NCBI RefSeq assembly: GCF_031932625.1
Contig: NZ_JAVSCK010000003.1
Location: forward strand, 770,701-834,700
Reading direction: 5' to 3'
Origin: Hwangdonia seohaensis
GTDB lineage: Bacteria; Bacteroidota; Bacteroidia; Flavobacteriales; Flavobacteriaceae
Length of the DNA stretch: 64,000 nt
The position numbers and the translations under genes were made by a program. Positions 1 to 9,166 of this stretch are shown piece after piece. Under the pieces are notes generated by a model that saw only the letters and a list, made by a program, of their open reading frames with translations, was not told where the DNA came from and ran no database searches. Numbering within the stretch: the stretch's first letter is position 1; every line of letters begins with the position of its first letter.

Positions 1-1
1 A

Positions 2-349
2 AATGAATACGAAAAGCAAGACCTTGTGGTGCTTTCTGAAGTAATAATTAAAAATAAAATAGTGTCGGAAAACATCACCTATTTTGCCGAACCTAAAGAT
101 TTAAAACTTTTAAAACCGGAAATAATTAAAACATTCAGTATTTCTAAAGACGGAAAAACACATCTTACTTTGAGTTCGAAAACATTGGTGAAAGATGTCT
201 TTATAACGGTAAGTGGCACGTCTTTAAAGTTATCGGATAATTATTTCGACCTCATACCAAATACTAAAAAAGAAATAGAAATTGGAAACCAATCGATAGA
301 TATAACTGCCGTGGAGATTACAACATTGTTCGATTCCTATAGCAATTAG
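2..349 (+). CDS. Beta-mannosidase (GH2) C-terminal fragment
   Basis: The reading frame is open to the left edge, so only the last ~115 residues of a larger protein are present; an internal GTG at 26 is not the real start. The fragment contains 'YFAEPKDLKLLKP' and 'DNYFDLIPN', which resemble the C-terminal Ig-like domain of GH2 beta-mannosidases, where a similar 'FFDL.P' strand is usual. Such enzymes release mannose from beta-mannosides. The next gene is a GH5 lipoprotein 15 bases downstream, so both probably belong to one glycan-degradation operon. The family call rests only on this tail; another GH2 enzyme is possible because the catalytic part lies outside the window. Confidence 0.65.
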   Translation, partial: NEYEKQDLVVLSEVIIKNKIVSENITYFAEPKDLKLLKPEIIKTFSISKDGKTHLTLSSKTLVKDVFITVSGTSLKLSDNYFDLIPNTKKEIEIGNQSIDITAVEITTLFDSYSN

Positions 350-364
350 AAAAATAAATTAAAT

Positions 365-1963
365 ATGAAGATGAAAAAAATCATGCTTTTCAGGTATGTG
401 TTTATAACTATTTTAACCATGGGTTTATTTGTGTCTTGTGAAGAAAACGCAACACCCAAAAACATATTACCAGAAACCATAACCATTAAAGGCGATAAGT
501 TTGTTGATGAAGGGGGAAGAGAAATTATTCTTAATGGAATAAACATCGTCAGTAAGAATAAGGAAGAAGGCTATATTTTTCAAAGTGGTCCGGAGTTGTA
601 TGAAAACTTAAAGAAATGGGGTGTTAATTGCATTCGGTTCATCATAATTTGGGATGGCTTAGAGCCCGAACCCGGTGTTTACAACGAAGCCTATCTAAAA
701 GAAATTGATAAACGGATCCAATGGGCAGAACAAAACAATATTTTTGTGGTGCTGGATATGCACCAAGATCTTTTCAGTGTAAAATATAGCGATGGCGCTC
801 CGGAATGGGCCACTTTAGATGAAGGCAAACCACATACGGAAGGTGCCATTTGGAGCGATGCCTATATGCTAAGTGAAGCCGTTCAAACCGCATTTGATAA
901 TTTTTGGCAAAACAAACCAGCCTCAGACGGTATTGGAATTCAAGACCGTTATGCCGCCCTTTGGCAGCACATTGCCAAACGGTATGCCGATAACAGCACG
1001 GTAATTGGTTACGACATTATGAATGAGCCTTTTCCGGGTTCATCCGGAGTGCAATCTACTATGGTTTTGCTTTCGGCCTACGGGCAACTGCACTATAAAT
1101 TAACAGGTGAAGTACTCACCGAAAAGCAATTGGGAGACATGTGGAGCGATGAAAAAGGTAGAATGGAGGCTTTAAAAATCCTATCGAACAGGGAAAATTA
1201 TCATTTTGTGTTTAGCCAATTGTTTGAGCTTAACCGACAATTTGAGGTTAATCACTTGCAGAACATGTATCAAAAGGTAAGTGCGGCAATACGGGAAGTC
1301 GATACAAAACACATCCTGTTTTTAGAGCACAGTTACTATAGCAATACAGGTGTGGCAAGTAGTATTGAAAGAACAACCTTGGCTGATGGCGAGCCCGATC
1401 CCTTGGTGGCGTATGCGCCACATGGTTATGATTTGGTAACCGATACCGATGCCGTGGCAAACGCCTCTAACGAGCGGGTGGCTTATATTTACGATCAAAT
1501 AAAAAGTAAGGGTGAACAACTGAAAATGCCCGTGTGGCTTGGTGAGTGGGGCGCGTTTTACGGCAATTCGGAAAGTGTGATTCCTGCGGCAAAAAACGCC
1601 ATTTCGCTTATTGAAAAGCACCTTTTTGGAAATGCGTATTGGTCCTATGACCCCGGAACTGGAAATTTGCGATATTTTAATGAGGTTTTGGTGCGATCTT
1701 ATCCGGTTGCCGTTAACGGTACATTACTTAATTATAAAAACAATTTCGATGAAAAATCCTTTGAAATGCATTGGGAAGAAGATGTAAACAATCAAAATTC
1801 CACAATAATTTTTGTGCCCCAGCTTTCAAAATTATCGCAAACATCAAAAGAGCAAATTCCAAATTTGGATATAAAAACAATACCTAATGGCGATTCGGGA
1901 TGGCTTCTCGTTCCGCCATTGGAAAACCCTTCACAACGAACCATCAATATTCAGTTTGATTGA
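365..1963 (+). CDS. GH5 family glycoside hydrolase lipoprotein (endoglycoceramidase-like)
   Basis: A 532-residue enzyme with a lipoprotein signal (residues 1-25, lipobox FVSC, acylated Cys25), so probably anchored to the outer membrane or periplasmic. The TIM-barrel carries the GH5 signatures: DMHQD near 131-135, YDIMNEP with the acid/base Glu221, and WLGEWG with the likely nucleophile Glu394. The 'DMHQDLFS' strand and the overall order resemble endoglycosylceramidase-type GH5 proteins, although the substrate cannot be read from the sequence; the neighbouring beta-mannosidase would also fit a mannan or glycolipid target. A second ATG lies two codons in and makes no practical difference. The C-terminal ~100 residues look like a small beta-sandwich. 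Confidence 0.8.
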   Translation: MKMKKIMLFRYVFITILTMGLFVSCEENATPKNILPETITIKGDKFVDEGGREIILNGINIVSKNKEEGYIFQSGPELYENLKKWGVNCIRFIIIWDGLEPEPGVYNEAYLKEIDKRIQWAEQNNIFVVLDMHQDLFSVKYSDGAPEWATLDEGKPHTEGAIWSDAYMLSEAVQTAFDNFWQNKPASDGIGIQDRYAALWQHIAKRYADNSTVIGYDIMNEPFPGSSGVQSTMVLLSAYGQLHYKLTGEVLTEKQLGDMWSDEKGRMEALKILSNRENYHFVFSQLFELNRQFEVNHLQNMYQKVSAAIREVDTKHILFLEHSYYSNTGVASSIERTTLADGEPDPLVAYAPHGYDLVTDTDAVANASNERVAYIYDQIKSKGEQLKMPVWLGEWGAFYGNSESVIPAAKNAISLIEKHLFGNAYWSYDPGTGNLRYFNEVLVRSYPVAVNGTLLNYKNNFDEKSFEMHWEEDVNNQNSTIIFVPQLSKLSQTSKEQIPNLDIKTIPNGDSGWLLVPPLENPSQRTINIQFD

Positions 1964-2048
1964 TGTAGCGTAACTAGATTAACTTTTGCTATTACGGGTT
2001 AAACGAATTTATGCTTTTCTAAAAAGTCAAAAAAAGCTGCTAAATAAA

Positions 2049-2078
2049 AAAGCCATTTTGCAATTGCAAAATGGCTTT
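2049..2078. terminator. Bidirectional Rho-independent terminator
   Basis: A perfect 30-base palindrome (AAAGCCATTTTGCAA and its complement) lies between the convergent GH5 and YceI genes, with A-rich and T-rich flanks on both sides, so it can end transcription in both directions. Confidence 0.85.
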
Positions 2079-2099
2079 AAAATAAAAACTATTTTTAGT

Positions 2100-2756
2100 T
2101 TAAGACTTTGTAGCCTTAACTGTAATTTTTAATTCAATATCATCATTGATAAATTTATCGCCTAAATCGTCAAAAAATGATTTTGAGCCATATTTTACAT
2201 TCCATTTAGAACGATCAATGGTAAAGGTTTCACTCGTTAAAGTTACCGCACCATCAGTGTTTGTAACCGTTACAGGAAATGTAACATTGTTTTTGGTGTC
2301 TTTAAGGGTTAAGTTTCCAGATAACATTGTTTTTCCTTCAACTTCATTTAAACCTGTAATTTCAAAAGCGGCGCTCGGGTGTTTTTCAACATGAAAAAAA
2401 TCATCACTTTTTAGATGGCCGGTAAGTTTTCCGTGGTTCTTATCATCTTTCGGCATATCCAAAACTTCAATAGAGTTCATATCGATTAAAAACGTTCCGC
2501 TGTTAATTTGTCCGTCTTTTAGGTTAAGCACACCGTTTTCTATACTTATAGTTCCGAAGTGTGTTCCTGTTGGCTTAAATCCTTTCCACTCAATTGTAGA
2601 TTCAGAAACGTTAGCCGTATATTTTTCAGCTGTAGCTTCGGTTGTTGCTACGGCTTCGGCTTCTTTTGTGTCGGCCTCTTTGGCTTTGTTTTTACAACTA
2701 TTTAAACTTACAACCAATGTTGCGATAGTAAATATTGCAGCAATACTTTTTTTCAT
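2100..2756 (-). CDS. YceI-family lipoprotein
   Basis: A 218-residue protein with a lipoprotein signal peptide (LNSC, Cys21), an Ala/Glu-rich linker to about residue 45 and then a YceI-like lipocalin fold: 'STIEWKGFKPTGTHFGTI', 'GTFLIDMNSIEV', 'HLKSDDFFHVEKHPSAAF' and a final 'DDIELKITVKA' strand. YceI proteins bind amphiphilic or polyisoprenoid molecules in the periplasm; the ligand here is unknown. It is transcribed alone, with about 157 bases between it and the divergent grpE. The family assignment is firm; a physiological role is not. Confidence 0.9.
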   Translation of the reverse strand: MKKSIAAIFTIATLVVSLNSCKNKAKEADTKEAEAVATTEATAEKYTANVSESTIEWKGFKPTGTHFGTISIENGVLNLKDGQINSGTFLIDMNSIEVLDMPKDDKNHGKLTGHLKSDDFFHVEKHPSAAFEITGLNEVEGKTMLSGNLTLKDTKNNVTFPVTVTNTDGAVTLTSETFTIDRSKWNVKYGSKSFFDDLGDKFINDDIELKITVKATKS

Positions 2757-2844
2757 GTTATTTCGATTTTAGTGTTAATTTGCGAAATTAATCAAATTAT
2801 TGCTCTTTTTTGTGAAAAAAATATTAAAATATTTTAATGACATT

Positions 2845-2876
2845 TTGACATTTTCACAATAATGGCAGTACTTTTG
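2845..2876 (+). promoter_or_regulatory. Bacteroidota-type promoter for grpE-dnaJ
   Basis: TTG at 2845-2847 and TACTTTTG at 2869-2876 are separated by 21 bases, an exact match to the TTG-N(17-23)-TAnnTTTG consensus of the primary sigma factor in this phylum. The predicted start of transcription is about 30 bases before the grpE ATG. Confidence 0.75.
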
Positions 2877-2913
2877 CCAACTCAAATTAGCATGTACATA
2901 AATTTTAAATACA

Positions 2914-3459
2914 ATGTCGAAAAAAGATAAGAAAAATATAGAAAGCGAACAAACAGAAAACGTACATACCGAAACTGTTGATGTAGAAGAAACGATTGAA
3001 GAACAAACTGTTGAAGAAAAACTTCAAGACGAAATAAAACAAGAAAAAGATAAGTTTTTGCGCTTATTCGCGGAATTTGAAAACTACAAAAGAAGAACCT
3101 CTAAAGAGCGTATTGACTTGTTTTCAACAGCCAGCGAAGATGTGATGCTAAGCTTATTGCCGATACTTGATGATTTTGAGCGCGCTTTAACGCACATTGA
3201 GGAGGATAAAGAAGCTGAAGAACTGCGCAAGGGCGTATTGTTAATATACCAAAAACTGGTGAACACATTAGAGCAAAAAGGCCTAAAGGCTATGGTGATT
3301 AAAAAAGGTGACGATTTTAATGCCGACAATCATGAAGCCATTACGCAAATAGCAGCACCAACCAACGATTTAAAAGGAAAAATTATTGATGTTGTTGAGA
3401 AAGGCTATAAACTGGGAGAAAAAATAATTCGTTTTCCTAAAGTTGTAATTGGGCAATAA
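2914..3459 (+). CDS. grpE: Nucleotide exchange factor GrpE
   Basis: A 181-residue co-chaperone that drives ADP release from DnaK. The N-terminal ~60 residues are very acidic and form the start of the long GrpE coiled coil ('EEQTVEEKLQDEIKQEKDKF'), followed by 'LRLFAEFENYKRRTSKER', the four-helix segment, and the beta-rich head containing 'GDDFNADNHEAIT' and 'KVVIGQ' at the end. It is followed 52 bases later by dnaJ, the usual pairing in this phylum, and has its own strong promoter upstream. Cytoplasmic. Confidence 0.97.
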   Translation: MSKKDKKNIESEQTENVHTETVDVEETIEEQTVEEKLQDEIKQEKDKFLRLFAEFENYKRRTSKERIDLFSTASEDVMLSLLPILDDFERALTHIEEDKEAEELRKGVLLIYQKLVNTLEQKGLKAMVIKKGDDFNADNHEAITQIAAPTNDLKGKIIDVVEKGYKLGEKIIRFPKVVIGQ

Positions 3460-3511
3460 ATAATATTAATTTAAAAAAGTTTTTTCTTTAAGAAAGAATT
3501 TAAAAAAAAAT

Positions 3512-4630
3512 ATGGCTAAAAGAGACTATTACGAAATATTAGGAGTTAGCAAAAGCGCAAGTACTGCCGAAATTAAAAAGGCATACCGTAAAAAAGCGAT
3601 AGAATTTCACCCCGATAAAAATCCAGATGATAAAGGAGCCGAGGCAAAATTTAAAGAAGCAGCCGAAGCTTACGAGGTATTAAGTAACGCCGATAAAAAA
3701 GCACGTTACGACCAATTTGGGCATCAGGCCTTCGAGAATGGCGGTGGCGGATTTAACGGCGGCGGCATGAATATGGAAGATATATTCAGTCAGTTTGGTG
3801 ATATATTCGGCGGTGGTTTTGGCGGCGGATTTTCCGGTTTTGGCGGTGGCGGTGGCCAGCGTAGGGTAAAAGGCAGCAACCTTCGTATTCGTGTAAAACT
3901 AACACTTGAGGAAATTGCCAACGGCGTTGAGAAAAAAATAAAGGTTAAACGTAAAGTACAAGCTCCGGGAACCACTTATAAAACCTGTCCTACCTGTAAT
4001 GGTAGCGGGCAAGTTACCCGTATTACAAACACCATTTTAGGGCGTATGCAAACCTCTGCACCGTGTAATGTTTGTGGTGGTGCAGGACAAACTTTGGATA
4101 AAAAACCTGCCGATGCCGATGCACAAGGCTTAAAGGTTGCCGAAGAAACCGTATCAATAAAAATACCCGCTGGTGTTGTAGATGGCATGCAGCTTAAAGT
4201 ATCCGGAAAAGGAAACGATGCACCAGGAAATGGAATTTCTGGCGATTTATTGGTGGCCATCGAAGAGGAAAACCACGCTACTTTACAACGCGAAGGCGAT
4301 AACTTGCATTACGATTTATATGTGAGTTATCCGGATGCCGTATTAGGCACTTCAAAAGAAATTGATACCGTTACCGGAAAAGTGCGCATTAAGGTTGAAG
4401 CTGGTGTGCAATCGGGTAAAATTTTACGCTTACGCGGAAAAGGTATCCCAAGTATTAATGGTTACGGCAAAGGCGATCTCTTGGTACATGTAAACGTTTG
4501 GACCCCTAAAACATTAAACAAACAGCAAAAAGAATTTTTTGAAAGCATGAGAGATGACGAGCATTTTTCACCTAAACCAGAAAGTTCGGATAAATCATTT
4601 TTTGAAAAGGTAAAAGATATGTTTTCCTAG
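3512..4630 (+). CDS. dnaJ: Chaperone protein DnaJ (two-motif zinc finger)
   Basis: A 372-residue Hsp40 that stimulates the DnaK ATPase. The J domain occupies residues 1-70 with the HPD motif in 'FHPDKNPDD', followed by a Gly/Phe-rich linker (about 76-120), a zinc-binding region and the two C-terminal substrate-binding beta domains. Unlike Escherichia coli DnaJ, which has four CxxCxGxG motifs, only two are present (CPTCNGSG and CNVCGGAG); by position they correspond to motifs 2 and 3, so one zinc site remains. This shortened finger appears to be normal in flavobacterial DnaJ proteins (recollection). Partner of the upstream grpE. Confidence 0.95.
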   Translation: MAKRDYYEILGVSKSASTAEIKKAYRKKAIEFHPDKNPDDKGAEAKFKEAAEAYEVLSNADKKARYDQFGHQAFENGGGGFNGGGMNMEDIFSQFGDIFGGGFGGGFSGFGGGGGQRRVKGSNLRIRVKLTLEEIANGVEKKIKVKRKVQAPGTTYKTCPTCNGSGQVTRITNTILGRMQTSAPCNVCGGAGQTLDKKPADADAQGLKVAEETVSIKIPAGVVDGMQLKVSGKGNDAPGNGISGDLLVAIEEENHATLQREGDNLHYDLYVSYPDAVLGTSKEIDTVTGKVRIKVEAGVQSGKILRLRGKGIPSINGYGKGDLLVHVNVWTPKTLNKQQKEFFESMRDDEHFSPKPESSDKSFFEKVKDMFS

Positions 4631-4697
4631 TTATTGGAAAATATAAAGTTCTCTTGTAGTTTTAGCTTTAATTGCAAAAAAAAACCTATATTTGAAC

Positions 4698-4785
4698 TAT
4701 CACTAATTAATTTTAGTGATAATTTTTCTTTTTCATAGCAATTTTTTTCCCATCCTTAATTTTTTTAAGGGTGGGTTTTGTTTTT
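4698..4785 (+). terminator. Two tandem hairpins with T-tracts after dnaJ
   Basis: The first hairpin is TATCACTAA (4698-4706) paired with TTAGTGATA (4713-4721), followed by T-rich DNA. The second pairs 4749-4759 (CCCATCCTTAA) with 4765-4775 (TTAAGGGTGGG, one wobble), followed by TTTTGTTTTT. The second is the more convincing terminator of grpE-dnaJ. The rest of the 346-base gap (to 4976) holds only a degenerate palindrome around 4848-4867 and presumably the promoter of the ABC operon. Confidence 0.7.
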
Positions 4786-4976
4786 AGTGAGGTTCCGTAT
4801 TTTAAAATCGCAAAGCGATGAATAAAATATAGTAAACCGAACTAATCCTGATGCATATCGGGATCTCATGATCCATTTTTTTCACCCGATTTAAAAAAGT
4901 TTAACCATCTTCTCTCAGTTACTCTGTAACATTTAATATATTTACCAGACTTATTTTAAACACTAAAAATTTTTAA

Positions 4977-5903
4977 ATGAATAATCTGTTAGTGGCTCAT
5001 TCGGTCTCTAAGAATTTTGGCGATTTTAAAGCTTTAAACAACGTTTCCATTGAAGTACCCAAAGGCAGTATTTTTGGTTTGCTGGGGCCAAATGGCGCGG
5101 GAAAAACAACGCTCATCCGAATTATAAACCAAATAACCATGCCAGATACCGGTACGGTACATTTAGATGGCGAATTGCTAAATCAACAGCATATAAGGGA
5201 TATAGGCTATTTGCCGGAAGAGCGCGGTTTGTACAAATCGATGAAAGTAGGCGAGCAGGCCCTGTATTTGGCACAATTAAAAGGCTTGAGTAAAGCCGAG
5301 GCTAAAACCCGATTAAAATATTGGTTTGAACGTTTGGAAATTGGTGATTGGTGGAATAAAAAAATCCAAGAACTATCAAAAGGCATGGCGCAAAAAATAC
5401 AGTTTGTGATAACCGTTTTGCACGAACCGAAACTGTTGATTTTCGATGAACCCTTTTCGGGCTTCGACCCCATAAACGCCAACTTAATTAAAGACGAAAT
5501 TTTGCGCTTACGCGAAAATGGTGCCACCATTATTTTTTCAACACACCGTATGGAATCTGTTGAGGAGTTGTGCGATGATATTGCACTGTTGCATCAGTCA
5601 AATAAAATATTGGATGGTAAATTGATTGATGTTAAGCGTCAATACAAAACCAACACCTACGAGGTTGGTGTTAAAACCGCAGACAACAGCAGTTTACAAC
5701 AAGAATTATCCGAAAAATTCAGGGTTTCAAAAGCTAATTTTAAAACTTTGGATGATGAGCTGAAACTGAATGTTAAGCTTAACAACGGCGAAAAACCAAA
5801 CGATTTTTTATCCTATTTAACCACAAAGGGAGAAGTGTCCCATTTTGTTGAATTAATCCCAAGTGTTAACGATATATTTATTCAAACCGTACAGAATAAT
5901 TAA
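4977..5903 (+). CDS. ABC transporter ATP-binding protein (NatA-like)
   Basis: A 308-residue ATPase with Walker A GPNGAGKTT (37-45), the Q-loop, the signature 'LSKGMAQKIQ', Walker B 'LLIFDEPFSGFDP' and a switch His in 'IFSTHRME'. The C-terminal ~80 residues after the NBD form an extra domain seen in the DrrA/NatA/YhaQ group. It is followed 111 bases later by an ABC-2 permease, so the pair forms an exporter, possibly for Na+ or a drug or lipid; the substrate is not evident. First gene of the 4.98-10.33 kb run. Confidence 0.92.
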   Translation: MNNLLVAHSVSKNFGDFKALNNVSIEVPKGSIFGLLGPNGAGKTTLIRIINQITMPDTGTVHLDGELLNQQHIRDIGYLPEERGLYKSMKVGEQALYLAQLKGLSKAEAKTRLKYWFERLEIGDWWNKKIQELSKGMAQKIQFVITVLHEPKLLIFDEPFSGFDPINANLIKDEILRLRENGATIIFSTHRMESVEELCDDIALLHQSNKILDGKLIDVKRQYKTNTYEVGVKTADNSSLQQELSEKFRVSKANFKTLDDELKLNVKLNNGEKPNDFLSYLTTKGEVSHFVELIPSVNDIFIQTVQNN

Positions 5904-5952
5904 TCGAAAAAGAATGCTTTGGGATTTTGTCTCAGAGTTGCCGTTAAAATTT

Positions 5953-5979
5953 TCATTCCCGAGAAGACGGGAATCTAAA
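5953..5979. repeat. Dispersed palindromic element (TCATTCCCG type)
   Basis: ATTCCCG and CGGGAAT pair around a short GAGAAGA loop and are followed by CT. Similar elements lie at 12988-13040, 37988-38014 and 47153-47180. It sits in the 111-base gap between the ATPase and permease genes, where it would form a hairpin in the mRNA. Confidence 0.65.
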
Positions 5980-6014
5980 ATACAGAATTTTTAGAATTAA
6001 AAATTATTTATTTA

Positions 6015-7322
6015 ATGAATCATTTACCACTTATAATAAAGCGCGAATATTTAACGAAAGTTAAAAATAAATCATTTATAATTATGACTATTTTAAGTCC
6101 TATTATTATGATAGCGCTTATCTCGGTTGTTGCCTATTTGTCGCAGTTAAACAATAACAAAACCCGTATTATTTCTGTTTTAGATGAATCTGAAATGCTG
6201 AAAGATGTATTTAAAAACACAGAAAATACGACCTATCATATTTTAGAAAACATGTCTTTAACCGATGCTAAAACCATCGTTAAGGAAACCTCTAATTACG
6301 GTTTGTTGCATATTGAAAAGTTTGATGATTTTGATGTGCTTTCAGAGCATATTAAATTTTATTCGGAAGAATCGCCATCGTTGTCGTTAATTTCTGGGTT
6401 AGAATCGAAAATCGAAAAAAAACTGACCAATTTAAAACTTCAGCAAAAAGGGGTAGATATTGAAATGATTAAGGCCTCAAAAATAAACGTGAATTTGGCG
6501 CAAGAAAGTTTTGAAGGTGAAAAAACATCTAAAATAGATAGTGTGGTTAAACTCATTTTTGGTGGGCTTGCGGGCTATTTATTATTCATGTTTATCATCA
6601 TTTATGGCAATATGATCATGCGTAGCGTTATTGAAGAGAAAACCAGCCGAATTATTGAGGTTATCATTTCATCTGTAAAACCAGTGCAACTCATGCTTGG
6701 TAAAATTATTGGCACATCGTTGGCAGGTATCACGCAGTTTGTAATTTGGTTGATTTTGGGCGGTGTTTTAATGGCTATCGTATCTGCTATTTTTGGAATA
6801 GATATGGTACAATCGCCACAACAAGACATGATGCAGCAAGCCATGGAAAACCCGGAAGTAAATATGAAAGTTCAAGATGTTTTAACGGCATTTTATAATT
6901 TGCCAATTATAAATTTAATTGTGGCGTTCATCTTGTTTTTTATTAGCGGCTATTTATTGTACAGTTCGCTATACGCCGCTATTGGAGCTGCCGTAGATAA
7001 CGAAACCGATACCCAACAGTTTATGTTGCCTATTTTAATGCCATTAATATTGGCGGTTTATATTGGTATTTTTACGGTTATTGAAGACCCTCACGGAACG
7101 GTTTCAACGGTGTTTTCGTTTATACCATTTACCTCCCCCGTGGTTATGTTAATGCGTATTCCTTTTGGCGTGCCTTTATGGCAGCAGTTGGTATCTTTAT
7201 TGCTGTTAATTGCTACCTTTATGTTTACCGTTTGGTTTGCGGCAAAAATTTATAGGGTTGGGATTTTAATGTATGGCAAAAAACCAAGTTATAAAGAATT
7301 AATAAAATGGATTAGGTATTAA
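6015..7322 (+). CDS. ABC-2 type transporter permease (NatB-like)
   Basis: A 435-residue membrane protein. There is one transmembrane helix near residues 20-42, a ~140-residue extracytoplasmic domain, then a cluster of helices from about 180 to 420. The cytoplasmic loop motif 'EEKTSRIIEVIISSVKPVQLMLGKI' follows the second helix and is diagnostic of the ABC-2/NatB family, where it contacts the ATPase. Partner of the ATPase just upstream. Its stop codon abuts the ATG of the MscS gene, so the two are cotranscribed. Confidence 0.9.
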   Translation: MNHLPLIIKREYLTKVKNKSFIIMTILSPIIMIALISVVAYLSQLNNNKTRIISVLDESEMLKDVFKNTENTTYHILENMSLTDAKTIVKETSNYGLLHIEKFDDFDVLSEHIKFYSEESPSLSLISGLESKIEKKLTNLKLQQKGVDIEMIKASKINVNLAQESFEGEKTSKIDSVVKLIFGGLAGYLLFMFIIIYGNMIMRSVIEEKTSRIIEVIISSVKPVQLMLGKIIGTSLAGITQFVIWLILGGVLMAIVSAIFGIDMVQSPQQDMMQQAMENPEVNMKVQDVLTAFYNLPIINLIVAFILFFISGYLLYSSLYAAIGAAVDNETDTQQFMLPILMPLILAVYIGIFTVIEDPHGTVSTVFSFIPFTSPVVMLMRIPFGVPLWQQLVSLLLLIATFMFTVWFAAKIYRVGILMYGKKPSYKELIKWIRY

Positions 7323-8252
7323 ATGCAAGATAACGTAAAAGATAAAATAGAAGACGAGGTAGAATCGTTAGGTGATGCCATTACCGAAAGCACGGTGTGG
7401 GAGAAATTCGTAGAGTTTCTTGAATTTAGAATTATAAATTTCACGTATGGCACCGGGGAAAATGCATACGATGTGGTACTGAGAGTGAAGTATATTTTGC
7501 TCGTAATTATAGTGATTGTGGCAACCACGTATATATTACGATGGATAAAAAACTTGGTTACCAAAAACATGCCCAAGGAAGATAAAGCAAAATTTACCAC
7601 TGTTTTTTCTTTTGCAAGATGGGTAATTTATCTTATAGTAGTTTTAATAATTTTCGACTCAATAGGTATTAAGGTTACGGCAATTTTTGCGGCTTCTGCG
7701 GCCTTGTTAATAGGTGTTGGTTTAGCGTTGCAAACCTTATTTCAAGATATTATTTCGGGCATTTTCATACTCGTAGACCAGTCCGTTCACGTTGGAGATA
7801 TTATAGAACTTGAAGGGAAGGTTGGGCGCGTTGAGGAAATTAAACTACGTACAACACGTGCTGTAACCATTGATAATAAAGTCCTTATTATTCCAAATCA
7901 CCTTTACTTGACAAACAGTCTTTATAATTGGACACAAAATGATATATCAACCAGAGAATCGGTTAGTATTGGTGTGGCCTACGGTAGCGATGTACAGCTG
8001 GTAAAAAAATTATTGATTCAAGCCGCCAGTACACATCCAGATGTAATAAGCGAACCAGAACCAACCGTTTTGTTCACTGATTTTGGAGATAGCTCATTAA
8101 ATTTCAAGCTAGTTTTTACTATTAACGATAGCTTTAAGGCACAGTATCCTAAAAGTGATATTCGATTTGAAATAGACAGATTATTCAGGGAAAACAATAT
8201 CAGCATTCCTTTTCCGCAGCGCGATATACATATTGTTCAAAAGAAAGAATAG
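7323..8252 (+). CDS. Small-conductance mechanosensitive channel (MscS family)
   Basis: A 309-residue protein beginning directly after the permease stop. Three hydrophobic segments lie around residues 58-76, 100-118 and 120-150; the third is the Gly/Ala-rich pore helix 'AAALLIGVGLALQTLF' followed by the beta-domain entry 'DIISGIFILVDQSVHVGDII'. The remainder is the cytoplasmic beta and alpha-beta cage ('GRVEEIKLRTTRAV', 'IIPNHLYLTNSLYNW'). MscS channels release osmolytes under hypo-osmotic shock. The family call is secure; the particular subtype is not. Confidence 0.92.
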   Translation: MQDNVKDKIEDEVESLGDAITESTVWEKFVEFLEFRIINFTYGTGENAYDVVLRVKYILLVIIVIVATTYILRWIKNLVTKNMPKEDKAKFTTVFSFARWVIYLIVVLIIFDSIGIKVTAIFAASAALLIGVGLALQTLFQDIISGIFILVDQSVHVGDIIELEGKVGRVEEIKLRTTRAVTIDNKVLIIPNHLYLTNSLYNWTQNDISTRESVSIGVAYGSDVQLVKKLLIQAASTHPDVISEPEPTVLFTDFGDSSLNFKLVFTINDSFKAQYPKSDIRFEIDRLFRENNISIPFPQRDIHIVQKKE

Positions 8253-8279
8253 ACTAATTTAAAAATACAAATATTAAAC

Positions 8280-9164
8280 ATGATTAAGCAAAAATTGAGA
8301 AATGTATATGTGTTGTTTCTAATTTTTGCATGTCCATTTTTAAATGCCCAACTCACAGATTTGGCACGATTGGAATACTCTTTTATTCCCAAAAACAAAT
8401 CAGAGGACCAATACACCAGATTACGGGCACTTGTGAATTATCCCATTGAAACCAAAAACAAATCCTATTTAATATTGGGCGCAGAGTATAATCGCGTTAT
8501 TCTAAATCTTGAAGATAATTACCCTTTTGATACCGCGGGTTTAAATGTGATTCATATTATAGATTTGAATATTGGCTATACTTTTAAATGGAACGAATCA
8601 TGGCGTGTTGGCGCAAAATTTAATCCTAGAATTGCTTCAACCTTAACCAAAAGTCTGGTATCCGATGATTATTTTATGAATGGTGGGCTATATTTTATAA
8701 ATGATAGAACAAAGGACGAAAGTTTAAAACGCCCATATCGATTAATTTTAGGACTAACCTATAACGCCACAACCGGGATACCGTTCCCTTTACCATTTGT
8801 AAGCTATTACAGGGAAATTAGCGAAAAATGGAGTTTTAATGCTGGCGTGCCCAAATCCAATTTAAAATATACCTTTAACGAAAAAAATAATTTACAGGCC
8901 TTTATAGGTTTGGACGGATATATGGCTCATTTGCAGGAGCCATCTATTGTAAACGGTAAAAATGTAGATCATATTTCACTATCTGTCGCAATTGGCGGAT
9001 TTGGGTACGAATATTGCTTTACTAAACATTTTGTCGCTTATGTGTACACCGGCTATACATTCAGATTAAATAATGTATTACGAAATGAAAATAGAAAAGA
9101 AGTTTATAAATTGAGCGACGTAAACACGTTTTATTTAAGAACAGGATTAAAATTTAAAATATAA
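8280..9164 (+). CDS. Putative outer-membrane protein, DUF6268-like
   Basis: A 294-residue protein with a signal peptide (about residues 1-23, ending NAQ). The mature part is rich in amphipathic aromatic strands ('IIDLNIGYTFKWNESWRVGAKF', 'FYLRTGLKFKI' at the C-terminus), as expected of a small outer-membrane beta barrel. It resembles the DUF6268 group of Bacteroidota, though this is from memory. It lies 27 bases after mscS and 2 bases before the response regulator, which implies one operon. No specific function can be given. Confidence 0.6.
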   Translation: MIKQKLRNVYVLFLIFACPFLNAQLTDLARLEYSFIPKNKSEDQYTRLRALVNYPIETKNKSYLILGAEYNRVILNLEDNYPFDTAGLNVIHIIDLNIGYTFKWNESWRVGAKFNPRIASTLTKSLVSDDYFMNGGLYFINDRTKDESLKRPYRLILGLTYNATTGIPFPLPFVSYYREISEKWSFNAGVPKSNLKYTFNEKNNLQAFIGLDGYMAHLQEPSIVNGKNVDHISLSVAIGGFGYEYCFTKHFVAYVYTGYTFRLNNVLRNENRKEVYKLSDVNTFYLRTGLKFKI

Positions 9165-9166
9165 TT

